This document shows positions 16,873-24,047 of a DNA stretch of 41,209 nt, piece by piece; the first letter of the stretch is position 1, and every line of letters begins with the position of its first letter. The position numbers and the translations under genes were made by a program. The notes under the pieces were generated by a model that did no database searches, was not told the origin of the DNA, and worked only from the letters and a program-made list of their open reading frames with translations. The DNA lies in contig CAYJIZ010000021.1 in the NCBI GenBank assembly GCA_964370395.1, positions 1 to 41,209 on the forward strand, in the 5' to 3' direction. The stretch is from JBGUVL01 sp964370395 (lineage in GTDB: Bacteria; Bacillota_I; Bacilli_A; Erysipelotrichales; Erysipelotrichaceae).

Positions 16873-16983
16873 AAACAAAATAAAGAGCCTTGCGGCTCTT
16901 TATTTGTTTATTTTTTTTAAAAAGGGAGAATGTATGAAGTATTTTTCAGGGAATACTTCCGCAAACGATTATCTGTTTGCTTG
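16873..16983 (-). ncRNA. Candidate small RNA, tandem unit A
   Basis: Predicted RNA of about 110 nt on the minus strand. A -10 (TATTAT, 16989-16994) precedes it. Then come stem 1 (GCAAAC/GTTTGC, 16961-16980), stem 2 (GAAGTAT/ATACTTC, 16936-16959), an unpaired pyrimidine stretch TTCTCCCTTTTT (16919-16930) complementary to Shine-Dalgarno sequences, and a strong terminator (12-bp stem at 16878-16905, then T-rich). Unit B next door repeats every element. This is the layout of a trans-acting small RNA that blocks ribosome sites. Transcription is inferred; a reading as a small-peptide gene on the plus strand is the main alternative. Confidence 0.55.
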
Positions 16984-17030
16984 CCTATATAATAGTAAAA
17001 ACTTATATACATAATATAAAAAAGAAATGT

Positions 17031-17044
17031 TAAATTATGTGATT
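17031..17044 (-). promoter_or_regulatory. Conserved upstream block of small RNA unit A
   Basis: AATCACATAATTTA on the minus strand, about 48 bp upstream of the predicted start of unit A. It is identical to the block before unit B while the sequence between block and -10 has diverged. It is probably a regulator binding site. Confidence 0.45.
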
Positions 17045-17064
17045 CACCTTTATTTTTATCAAAT

Positions 17065-17172
17065 ATAAAATAAAAAGCTCTTTCGAGCTCTCTATTTCAT
17101 ATTTTTTTAAAAAGGGGAGAATGTATGAAGTATCTAATTATGAATACTTCCGCAAACATTATCTGTTTGCTT
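17065..17172 (-). ncRNA. Candidate small RNA, tandem unit B
   Basis: Paralogue of unit A. A -10 (TATTAT, 17179-17184) is followed by stem 1 (17152-17170), stem 2 (17127-17150), the anti-Shine-Dalgarno stretch TTCTCCCCTTTTT (17109-17121), and a terminator with a GAAA tetraloop (17074-17091) then TTTTTATTTTAT. The terminator is much better on the minus than on the plus strand, which is the main reason for choosing this strand. The loop of stem 2 differs completely from unit A while the stem is unchanged, as expected for a structured RNA. Confidence 0.55.
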
Positions 17173-17220
17173 GGTTATATAATACTATAACCATTTCTTT
17201 AAAATATCGTAACAATATGA

Positions 17221-17234
17221 TAAATTATGTGATT
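17221..17234 (-). promoter_or_regulatory. Conserved upstream block of small RNA unit B
   Basis: A second exact copy of AATCACATAATTTA, about 49 bp upstream of the predicted start of unit B. The constant spacing in both units suggests a shared control of the two RNAs. Confidence 0.45.
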
Positions 17235-17244
17235 TATTTTCTAC

Positions 17245-17274
17245 TTGATTATTATATGAAATCGGGCTTATAAT
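17245..17274 (+). promoter_or_regulatory. Promoter of the Spx-like gene
   Basis: TTGATT (17245-17250), an 18-bp spacer and TATAAT (17269-17274), 24 bp before the start codon. It is divergent from the promoter of small RNA unit B. Confidence 0.65.
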
Positions 17275-17298
17275 AAGCTTATCGAAAGGAGAACACTT

Positions 17299-17739
17299 AT
17301 GATTTTGATTTATACTTCATTCGGTTGTACTTCTGCCACAAAAGCTAAGCATTGGCTAGAACAAAACCACTTAAAGTATGTTGAGAAGAACATACAGAAT
17401 ACACTATTGAATAAAGATGAAATTAAGTATATTTTACAACGTTGTCCGAACGGTACCGAAGATATCATCTCCAAACGTTCAAAAGCATACCAGCATATCG
17501 GCAATAAAATCGAAGATTTATCAACAAGCGATTTAGTCGCTTTCATCCAACAAAATCCTACGATTTTAAAACGCCCTATTATCATTAATCACGACCACTT
17601 TGTTGTTGGCTTTGACGATGATGAAATAACATCCTTTATCCCAAGTCATTTGCGAAAAATTGCATTTAAGACTTGTTCTCAAAAAGGATGCGAGCACTAC
17701 ACTAATTGCCAAACACTAGAAAAGGGAGCGATTCATTAA
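17299..17739 (+). CDS. Spx/ArsC-family protein with altered redox motif
   Basis: A 146-residue thioredoxin-fold protein of the Spx/MgsR branch. Strong family signs are IYTSFGCTSATKAK (4-17), EDIISKRSKAYQ and the RPIII segment (92-96). Spx binds the RNA polymerase alpha subunit and redirects transcription under thiol stress, using a CxxC switch. Here the motif is C10-T-S-A13, so the second cysteine is missing. The C-terminal tail carries three extra cysteines (Cys126, Cys131, Cys137). The start follows AAAGGAGA. It may be a redox-insensitive Spx or one that uses the tail cysteines instead. An arsenate reductase role is less likely, since the polymerase-binding features are kept. Confidence 0.85.
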   Translation: MILIYTSFGCTSATKAKHWLEQNHLKYVEKNIQNTLLNKDEIKYILQRCPNGTEDIISKRSKAYQHIGNKIEDLSTSDLVAFIQQNPTILKRPIIINHDHFVVGFDDDEITSFIPSHLRKIAFKTCSQKGCEHYTNCQTLEKGAIH

Positions 17740-17753
17740 GCTCCCTTTTTTTT
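17724..17753 (+). terminator. Terminator of the Spx-like gene
   Basis: GGGAGC (17724-17729) pairs with GCTCCC (17740-17745) and is followed by eight T. The stem spans the stop codon. Confidence 0.85.
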
Positions 17754-18006
17754 ATGGATTTAAAATAATAATGGCTACCAAACAGATCGCTAGAATAACA
17801 GCAAACACACTTTTTTTACCTGCTCTTTTCTTCAACCCATTTTCTTTGTCATGCTTTGCTTCCATGAACATACTGTAAGAGAAAATTGCGGTGGCAAAAT
17901 ACATGGCAATGGAGTAAGGAATAAGACGAAAAATAGCCCACGCGCATATACATATGACGCCGAGCGCATAAACGATAATTTGTCGCAACAAAAAGTCATC
18001 TTTCAT
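17752..18006 (-). CDS. Small membrane protein of unknown function
   Basis: An 84-residue protein with two strong membrane segments (about 10-28 and 66-82) and a third weaker one near 33-47, joined by a basic loop (KHDKENGLKKRAGKK). The start ATG follows GAGGAGGAAGGT, an excellent ribosome site. It converges on the Spx-like gene and shares its terminator region. I do not recognise the family, and the neighbours give no clear hint of its role. Confidence 0.65.
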   Translation of the reverse strand: MKDDFLLRQIIVYALGVICICAWAIFRLIPYSIAMYFATAIFSYSMFMEAKHDKENGLKKRAGKKSVFAVILAICLVAIIILNP

Positions 18007-18115
18007 ACCTTCCTCCTCTTTTTTCTATTATAGCATGTTTTCCCTTGATTGTATGTGTGTAAAACATGAGAATAAAGGCACGATTTCCCTATTTCACTCG
18101 CTTTTGTCACCTTGT

Positions 18116-19567
18116 TTAAATATCTTGCTCAAATTGTTTTAAATATTGTGTAAAACATTCTTTTACTTTACTCTTTAACAGTGCACTATTACAACGATGC
18201 GCTTTGTCAATTTGTTCAATAAACACTTGCGTATCATTTTTTTCTAACGCATCCAGAGCCAGTGACAACAAGTCACACATCGTCTTGCGATGTTGCATCA
18301 ACGCTTCTTGTAGTGGTGTTCCTAAAACGTTAATCATATTTTGAATAAACGAAAACACATACGTATGGTATTGTTTAATAATTTCATTTTGTGCATCTTG
18401 TTGCATGATCGGTGCCAATACAATTGGCGTAATCAAAACAATTGCACCTTGTTGGTTTGCTTCAAACTGTTGTAGTTGAGTACGCATCGCTTCTACATTT
18501 GCTTGTTCCCCCTGTTTCGCCCATTGGCGACAATAGTACATATTAGAGCGCATAATCAAATCCAAGGCATCAAAGTATTGCTTTTGTTTTTGTCGCAACA
18601 AGTTTTTTAAATACGCTACTCCTTCTTTGTTTTCCGAGTGCAACGCAAGCACAATCCCCTTTGCTTTTTGTTTGTGGACAAGCTGCAAATCGCATATTCT
18701 TTTCATTATGATTTTTAACGAATGCATCGATAGTCCAAACTGTTTTGCTAATTGTATTTCATGGGCGATGACATCACCATACCCATAGTTATTTTGTATG
18801 CAACTTGCCAATAAACAATCAATAATCTCAGCTTGTTGATCGCCCGTTTTAACGATTGGCTCCTGTTCATCCAAATAAGGATAAGAAAACGCGTGCTCGA
18901 TCTCATACGTTTGCTCATAAGCTTGTTTCATCAGTTGTGCAGCACTTGTATAATCCTTTTGTTGAATGCACTCTAACACCCCATAGAAACACGTTTCACT
19001 AATTGTATCGAGCTGTTGCTTTTGTGACATATCAAACTCATCGTACACATGAAAATACAAATACTTCGTAAAAAAATGATGTGCTATCTTTTTCAAATGA
19101 TCATTTTTAATTTGCTCAATTAGTACCATTTGCAAATCGATAATATTTTGCATTCTTTGTTCCCCTTGCTCATGAATAATCTTTTCAATCGCTTCGCTAA
19201 TCGAAACAAGGGCTATGGCACTGGCATCGCTTAATCCCGCATACGTAACATACCCAAAAAAATTACTTGGAAAGTAATACGTATTGTATGTTTTTTGTGA
19301 TGGCAAAGAAGAATACATTGCCGCTTTCTTTCGATGCTCTTCATTTTTAAAATCAAACTTACAAACACTTCCCGCCGATTTTTTCGTTTCTACCATTCCT
19401 TCTTCTTGCAAACGGCGAATCGCCTTTTTAATCGATTGTAAGCTCACTTGTAATTGTTTGGCTAGTTCGCTTTGTAGAGGCAATAATTCATTATAGCGGT
19501 ATACTTTAAAATAAAAACACTTAAGTAAATAACGATACACTTTTTCATCATGGTAATTTTTAAGCAT
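18116..19567 (-). CDS. GntR-like regulator made of two tandem HTH-effector modules
   Basis: A 483-residue protein. Residues about 1-70 form a GntR-type winged helix (LPLQSELAKQLQVSLQSIKK), followed by an all-helical effector region to about 230. A second helix-turn-helix follows at about 255-310 (AHEIQLAKQFGLSMHSLKII), again with a helical region to the end. Usual GntR/FadR proteins have one such module of about 230 residues, so this looks like a fused duplication. It could bind a double operator as a monomer or a pseudo-dimer. The start follows AAGGAG. The ligand is unknown; possible targets are the MFS/phospholipase genes just upstream. Confidence 0.72.
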   Translation of the reverse strand: MLKNYHDEKVYRYLLKCFYFKVYRYNELLPLQSELAKQLQVSLQSIKKAIRRLQEEGMVETKKSAGSVCKFDFKNEEHRKKAAMYSSLPSQKTYNTYYFPSNFFGYVTYAGLSDASAIALVSISEAIEKIIHEQGEQRMQNIIDLQMVLIEQIKNDHLKKIAHHFFTKYLYFHVYDEFDMSQKQQLDTISETCFYGVLECIQQKDYTSAAQLMKQAYEQTYEIEHAFSYPYLDEQEPIVKTGDQQAEIIDCLLASCIQNNYGYGDVIAHEIQLAKQFGLSMHSLKIIMKRICDLQLVHKQKAKGIVLALHSENKEGVAYLKNLLRQKQKQYFDALDLIMRSNMYYCRQWAKQGEQANVEAMRTQLQQFEANQQGAIVLITPIVLAPIMQQDAQNEIIKQYHTYVFSFIQNMINVLGTPLQEALMQHRKTMCDLLSLALDALEKNDTQVFIEQIDKAHRCNSALLKSKVKECFTQYLKQFEQDI

Positions 19568-19611
19568 CCTCTACACTCCTTATCAAAACAAATATCGCTT
19601 GTATTTATTGT

Positions 19612-19640
19612 AGTATATCTCAGTGATTGCAAATAAGCAA
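19612..19640 (-). promoter_or_regulatory. Promoter of the double-GntR gene
   Basis: On the minus strand, TTGCTT (19635-19640), a 17-bp spacer and TATACT (19612-19617), about 45 bp before the start codon. Confidence 0.55.
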
Positions 19641-19651
19641 CACTAGTGAAA

Positions 19652-19685
19652 AAAAATAAAAAAAGATGCGTTTTGTTACGCATCT
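19652..19685 (-). terminator. Terminator of the MFS transporter operon
   Basis: AGATGCG (19664-19670) pairs with CGCATCT (19679-19685); on the minus strand a long T-rich tract follows. It overlaps the transporter stop codon. Confidence 0.85.
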
Positions 19686-20946
19686 ATTGTTCGTTTTTAC
19701 TTATGTATTGTTTGTTTAATTTTGCTGCTTTGCTAAACAAAAAGTATCCAATCATAAATAACACCGCAAGAATCGCAACTCCATAATTCGCAACCCCTGT
19801 TAATTGGGCAACAATCCCAACTAATGTGGTTCCGATAAAGGAAGCACCCTTCCCACAAATGTCATAAATACCAAAGTACTCTCCTGCTTTTTTTGCTGGA
19901 ATGATCTTCGCAAAGTACGAACGTGACAAGGCTTGAATCGCTCCTTGAAACATCCCGACTAAAATTGCCAATACCCAAAATTCCCATTGTTTATCCAATT
20001 GAATCGCAAACAAGGCGATACCAGTATACGCGATAATACATATTTTAATTAAATTCGCACTATCGTATTTTTTAGAAAACTTAGAAAACAACAAAGCACA
20101 AGGGAACGCAACAATTTGTGTTACCAATAGTGCGACTAACAACCCTTGTGTATCTAGCCCTAATGCACTACCATACGCCGTCGCCATTTCAATTACGGTA
20201 TACACTCCATCAATAAAGAAGAAGAACGCCAATAAATACATAAAGATATGTTTTTCTTTTTTGATGTCTTTGAATGTTGCTACCAAACGGCGAAAACTAT
20301 GTGCGATAGGATGTCCAATCGTTTCCACATAATTTTTTTGTTCGTATGTTTTTAATAGTGGAATGGTTACAAAAAACCACCATGCCGCATTCAAACAAAA
20401 AGCAATGGTCATCGCAAGCGGCATCGAAATATGCAATGCTTCATTAAACAAAACAAAAATTAAACTTATGATAAAGGGAATACAACTTCCAATATAACCC
20501 CATGCATACCCATGTGTAGATACCATATCCATACGATCTTGGGTAGTCACATCCACTAACATCGCATCATAAAAAATCAAACTAGCAGAATACCCTACTT
20601 TTGCCACGACAAAGATAGCTAAGAAGAGTGTCCAAGAAGTCGGTAATGATAAACTCGCACAACCGATTACTCCTACCATCATACTAATTGTAAATAGCGG
20701 TTTTCTAAAATTACGCGTATCCGCAATCGATCCTAATATCGGACCTAATAAAGCCACAATCACCGTCGAAACAGAGGCAGCATATCCCCAATATGCCAAA
20801 TAATCGACTTGTGAAATGCCCGCTGCTTCCGCAAGCGAGTTAAAATAGATAGGAAAAATAGTAGACACCAATAAGATGAAGGCAGAATTTCCGACATCGT
20901 ATAAAATCCAATACTTTTCCAGCTTTGTTAGTTTCGTTTTTTCCAT
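19684..20946 (-). CDS. MFS transporter of the UMF1/Atg22-like group
   Basis: A 420-residue protein with about twelve membrane helices. The N-terminal WILYDVGNSAFILLVSTIFP is the hallmark of the UMF1 group (related to yeast Atg22 vacuolar effluxers). SRSYFAKIIPAKKAGEYFGIYD in the second half is also typical. It probably exports amino acids or other small molecules, but substrates of bacterial members are poorly known. It lies 9 bp downstream of the phospholipase C-like gene and forms an operon with it. Confidence 0.85.
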   Translation of the reverse strand: MEKTKLTKLEKYWILYDVGNSAFILLVSTIFPIYFNSLAEAAGISQVDYLAYWGYAASVSTVIVALLGPILGSIADTRNFRKPLFTISMMVGVIGCASLSLPTSWTLFLAIFVVAKVGYSASLIFYDAMLVDVTTQDRMDMVSTHGYAWGYIGSCIPFIISLIFVLFNEALHISMPLAMTIAFCLNAAWWFFVTIPLLKTYEQKNYVETIGHPIAHSFRRLVATFKDIKKEKHIFMYLLAFFFFIDGVYTVIEMATAYGSALGLDTQGLLVALLVTQIVAFPCALLFSKFSKKYDSANLIKICIIAYTGIALFAIQLDKQWEFWVLAILVGMFQGAIQALSRSYFAKIIPAKKAGEYFGIYDICGKGASFIGTTLVGIVAQLTGVANYGVAILAVLFMIGYFLFSKAAKLNKQYISKNEQ

Positions 20947-20955
20947 AAGCTCCCC

Positions 20956-21747
20956 TTATTCAAACGTAGCGTTCATTCTCTTATCTAATATTGTACCATG
21001 GACCACGCAATCATCAAAATGAACAATCATTTTTCCCGCTACCGCAATGGCTTTTTGGTAACGTCGCAACAACCCTTCATTGCTTTCAAAACAATTAGGG
21101 TTGTCCTTGCGTTGCATCATCAACCCATTCAATTGGCGATAATGACCACTTAGATGCAATGCTGCATTAATCATATTTTGTTTCATGGCATTCGGTGCAC
21201 AAAATAACTTCTTCACTCGTTTCATATCATGCAACGAATCTTGCACTTCTTTTGTGCTGATTCCTTCATAGAAAGGAGCTATCGCTAGCGCACTGAAACG
21301 ATCATCAACAATGACTTTCGACGCATCGTAAGCAAGTGCATCTTGCTTATCCAAGCGCAATAACTTCTTTTCAAACTCCGCTTCAATTTCCAGATGTTCT
21401 ACTTTGCTTACTTTTATCATCTCATCCACATAAGGATGGCATTCACTATCTAAAATAAAATGGCAGATAAACCCCAACAAATAAACATAACTAGCGCTAT
21501 CTGTTCCTTCTTCTCGCACAACTTTAATCGCATGTTCGAAAAAAGGTCGTGCTGAAATCGCATGCAACGCATTCCCATATTTCGCTACCTTCGTTTTGCG
21601 ATAAGGTTGGTAAAAGAAAAAGATATCAGGTCCTTGTAACCCAATGCGAAACAGCGAGGGATACTTTGCGATCTTCTCTTGTAAGGTTTTTGGTAATTTG
21701 GCATACACATCGTTTCCAAAACGATCGTGTGCATAAAATGCAGGCAT
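20956..21747 (-). CDS. Zinc-dependent phospholipase C-like protein
   Basis: A 263-residue protein of the Zn-dependent phospholipase C/S1-P1 nuclease-like group found widely in Firmicutes. Metal-binding candidates are His6 (FYAHDRFG), the GPDIFFFY segment, His61 (NALHAIS) and the FICHFILDSECHPY motif near residues 95-108. It has no signal peptide, so it is probably cytoplasmic, unlike the toxins of the family. The start was set at the ATG at 21747, which follows AAAGGAGGAAACC; an upstream in-frame ATG would include this ribosome site. Its biochemical activity is unproven. Confidence 0.8.
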   Translation of the reverse strand: MPAFYAHDRFGNDVYAKLPKTLQEKIAKYPSLFRIGLQGPDIFFFYQPYRKTKVAKYGNALHAISARPFFEHAIKVVREEGTDSASYVYLLGFICHFILDSECHPYVDEMIKVSKVEHLEIEAEFEKKLLRLDKQDALAYDASKVIVDDRFSALAIAPFYEGISTKEVQDSLHDMKRVKKLFCAPNAMKQNMINAALHLSGHYRQLNGLMMQRKDNPNCFESNEGLLRRYQKAIAVAGKMIVHFDDCVVHGTILDKRMNATFE

Positions 21748-21824
21748 ATGGTTTCCTCCTTTGCTTGTCACTTTAACTATATGATTGTACCTTACTTTTG
21801 TAAATTAAAATGATAAAAGTTAGT

Positions 21825-21855
21825 TAAAAAAACAAAAAGCGTCAAAATGACGCTT
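21825..21855 (-). terminator. Terminator of the ABC-F gene
   Basis: AAGCGTCA (21837-21844) pairs with TGACGCTT (21848-21855), then a T-rich tract on the minus strand. Confidence 0.85.
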
Positions 21856-21856
21856 C

Positions 21857-23452
21857 TTATTCTTCAATTCCTAATTCTTTTTCTAAAAAGTCATCGTAAC
21901 TACAACGACGATCCAACATGCTACCATCATCATTAATCATTATGATACGATTTGCAATCGTTTGAATGAATTGGTGGTCATGTGAAGTGAAAATCATTTC
22001 TGATTTATAAGCGATTAACCCATTGTTTAACGCTGTAATCGATTCCAAGTCCAAGTGATTGGTTGGATCATCCAACATCAATAAGTTAGGTGCTTCTAGC
22101 ATCGCTTTACTCAACATACAGCGTGCTTTCTCTCCCCCTGATAAAACGTTTACTTTCTTTAACGCTTCTTCTCCAGAGAATAACATTCTACCTAAGAAAC
22201 CACGAATGAAAGAAAGGTCTTCAATATCGCTATAACGTGATAACCACGTACAAATATCATCATCACTTTCAAAGTACTTCGTATTGTCGTTTGGAATATA
22301 CGATGGTGAAATCGTTTGTCCAAAACTCACACTACCACTATCCGCACTTATCTCACCATTGATGATTTTCAATAATGTCGTACAAGCCAACGGATTCCCG
22401 ATTAAAGCAATCTTATCTCCTTGCATAACATTGATATCAATTTTATCTAACACGACTTCTCCATCGACACTCTTGCATACATCTTCCACAAATAAAATTT
22501 GTTTTCCTGATTCACGTTCTGCTTTAAAATCGATAAATGGATACTTACGAGTGGAAGGTTTGATGTCATCTAACGCAATTTTATCTAATGTTTTCTTACG
22601 TGATGTCGCTTGTTTCGATTTTGATGCATTGGCAGCAAAACGAGCAATAAACTCTTCTAACTCTTTTATTTTATCTTCTTTTTTCTTATTGGAATCTTTT
22701 AACTGTTTCGCTAACAATTGACTTGATTCGTACCAGAAGTCATAGTTCCCAGCATAAATACGAATTTCACCATAATCAACATCCGCAATGTGCGTACATA
22801 CTTTATTCAAAAAGTGACGGTCATGCGAAACAACAATTACCGTTTGTTCATAGTTGATTAAGAAATGTTCCAACCAAGCGATCGCTTTTAAGTCCAAGTT
22901 ATTTGTCGGCTCATCCAAAAGCAATGTATCTGGTTTTCCAAACAACGCTTGGGCAAGCAATACTTTTACCTTTTCACTCCCGCTTAATTCACTCATCAAC
23001 TTTTCATGCAGTGGCGTATCGATACCTAATCCATTCAATAAAATAGCGGCATCGCTCTCTGCATTCCAACCATCCATCTCTGCGAATTCCGCTTCTAATA
23101 CACCAGCACGTTCTCCATCCGCATCACTAAAATCCGCTTTCGCATACAGTTCATCTTTTTCCTTCATAATGGCAAACAATGCTTCGTTCCCCATCATTAC
23201 CGTATCGATAACACGTGTATCATCGTAGGCGAAGTGATCTTGTTTTAACGTAAACAACGTTTCGCTAGGTCCCATGAATACATCACCTGTATCTGGTTTT
23301 AGCTCACCACTTAACACTTTTAAAAACGTACTCTTCCCAGCACCATTGGCACCGATTAATCCATAGCAGTTTCCATTCGTAAATTTTAAATTCACATTTT
23401 TATATAACGTTCTTGTTCCAAAACGAACACTTACATTATTTGTACCTATCAT
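21857..23452 (-). CDS. ABC-F family ATPase (YbiT/YkpA-like)
   Basis: A 531-residue soluble protein with two ATPase domains and no membrane segment. Domain 1 has GANGAGKST, LSGSEKVKV and LLLDEPTNNLD. Domain 2 has GNPLACTT in place of a canonical Walker A, then LSGGEKAR and LMLDDPTNHLD. A charged linker near 240-285 joins them. ABC-F proteins act on the ribosome; the YbiT/YkpA branch is a housekeeping translation factor rather than an antibiotic-resistance factor. The start was set at the ATG 8 nt after GGAGG; an upstream TTG overlaps that site. The unusual second Walker A (lacking the GKS/T lysine) suggests altered ATP use in domain 2. Confidence 0.87.
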   Translation of the reverse strand: MIGTNNVSVRFGTRTLYKNVNLKFTNGNCYGLIGANGAGKSTFLKVLSGELKPDTGDVFMGPSETLFTLKQDHFAYDDTRVIDTVMMGNEALFAIMKEKDELYAKADFSDADGERAGVLEAEFAEMDGWNAESDAAILLNGLGIDTPLHEKLMSELSGSEKVKVLLAQALFGKPDTLLLDEPTNNLDLKAIAWLEHFLINYEQTVIVVSHDRHFLNKVCTHIADVDYGEIRIYAGNYDFWYESSQLLAKQLKDSNKKKEDKIKELEEFIARFAANASKSKQATSRKKTLDKIALDDIKPSTRKYPFIDFKAERESGKQILFVEDVCKSVDGEVVLDKIDINVMQGDKIALIGNPLACTTLLKIINGEISADSGSVSFGQTISPSYIPNDNTKYFESDDDICTWLSRYSDIEDLSFIRGFLGRMLFSGEEALKKVNVLSGGEKARCMLSKAMLEAPNLLMLDDPTNHLDLESITALNNGLIAYKSEMIFTSHDHQFIQTIANRIIMINDDGSMLDRRCSYDDFLEKELGIEE

Positions 23453-23481
23453 AACTTTTACCTCCAAAACACAATATGAGC

Positions 23482-23490
23482 ATTATACCA
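23482..23490 (-). promoter_or_regulatory. Extended -10 promoter of the ABC-F gene
   Basis: TGGTATAAT on the minus strand, with no clear -35. It lies between the channel-gene terminator and the ABC-F ribosome site. Confidence 0.55.
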
Positions 23491-23500
23491 TGAGCAACCA

Positions 23501-23527
23501 TAAAAAAACTATGATTAATCATAGTTT
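23501..23527 (-). terminator. Terminator of the channel gene
   Basis: A perfect palindrome AAACTATGATTAATCATAGTTT (22 bp, 23506-23527; arms of 11) is followed by a T run on the minus strand. It abuts the stop codon. Confidence 0.8.
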
Positions 23528-23950
23528 TTACAGTTTGTATCGACGCTCTTTTACATTTTTCGACATTTCTGTTAATTCTTCTTGTGATAACTGCGGTAAA
23601 CGCTCCAATTTATCCAAGAATTGCAATAAACTATCGTTGCGTTTCATCGCCAATGATTCATTATAAAAAGCGACGACTACCCCAGGTATTAAGGCGATGA
23701 CAACAATGCCATATATCGTTAACACAACCGTAATCAGTTTCGCTAGTAGCGTTGTTACTAAAATATCCCCAAACCCGATTGTTGTGACGGAAACAAAACA
23801 ATACCATAATGCATCCCCATAACTTGTTACCGTTGGTTCGACAATCCAAATACCAAGTGCACAAAGAAACAAGAAACCGATAAAAGAAACAAGAATTTTA
23901 TCAGTGTTGGTCATGCGTAATATCCGCCATAATACTTTTGATTTTTTCAT
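23528..23950 (-). CDS. Two-helix potassium channel
   Basis: A 140-residue ion channel of the Ion_trans_2 type. One helix at about 19-37, a pore loop with the selectivity filter TTIGFGD (about 56-62), a second helix at about 69-95 and a charged cytoplasmic tail. Four copies would form a K+ channel. It lacks an RCK/TrkA-N regulatory domain, so it is a minimal KcsA-like channel. It is a single gene with its own terminator. The TIGFGD filter differs from TVGYGD by conservative changes common in bacteria. Confidence 0.88.
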   Translation of the reverse strand: MKKSKVLWRILRMTNTDKILVSFIGFLFLCALGIWIVEPTVTSYGDALWYCFVSVTTIGFGDILVTTLLAKLITVVLTIYGIVVIALIPGVVVAFYNESLAMKRNDSLLQFLDKLERLPQLSQEELTEMSKNVKERRYKL

Positions 23951-24014
23951 AGGACTACCTCACTACTATAATTGTATAAAAAACAGATAAAATTGCAACT
24001 TCTATACAAGCATA

Positions 24015-24044
24015 AAACAAAAAAAGCAGAAATTCTGCTTTTTT
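24015..24044 (-). terminator. Terminator of the mannitol-type PTS operon
   Basis: AAAAAGCAGAA (24021-24031) pairs with TTCTGCTTTTT, with T-rich sequence after it on the minus strand. It ends the operon that starts near 30450. Confidence 0.85.
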
Positions 24045-24047
24045 GTT

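Larger units (their letters stand above)
16878..17234. repeat. Tandem duplication, two diverged units of about 190 bp
   Basis: Unit A (about 16878-17044) and unit B (about 17074-17234) share the terminator position, AAAAAGGG(G)AGAATGTATGAA, both stems, the central TATATAATA and the block TAAATTATGTGATT. Offsets between matching elements are 190-196 bp. Loops and spacers have diverged while the stems are kept. Confidence 0.85.

Noticed and set aside
17721..17753. Hairpin as an operator of the Spx-like gene
   Set aside because: It is at the 3' end, spans the stop codon and is followed by eight T, so it is an ordinary terminator.
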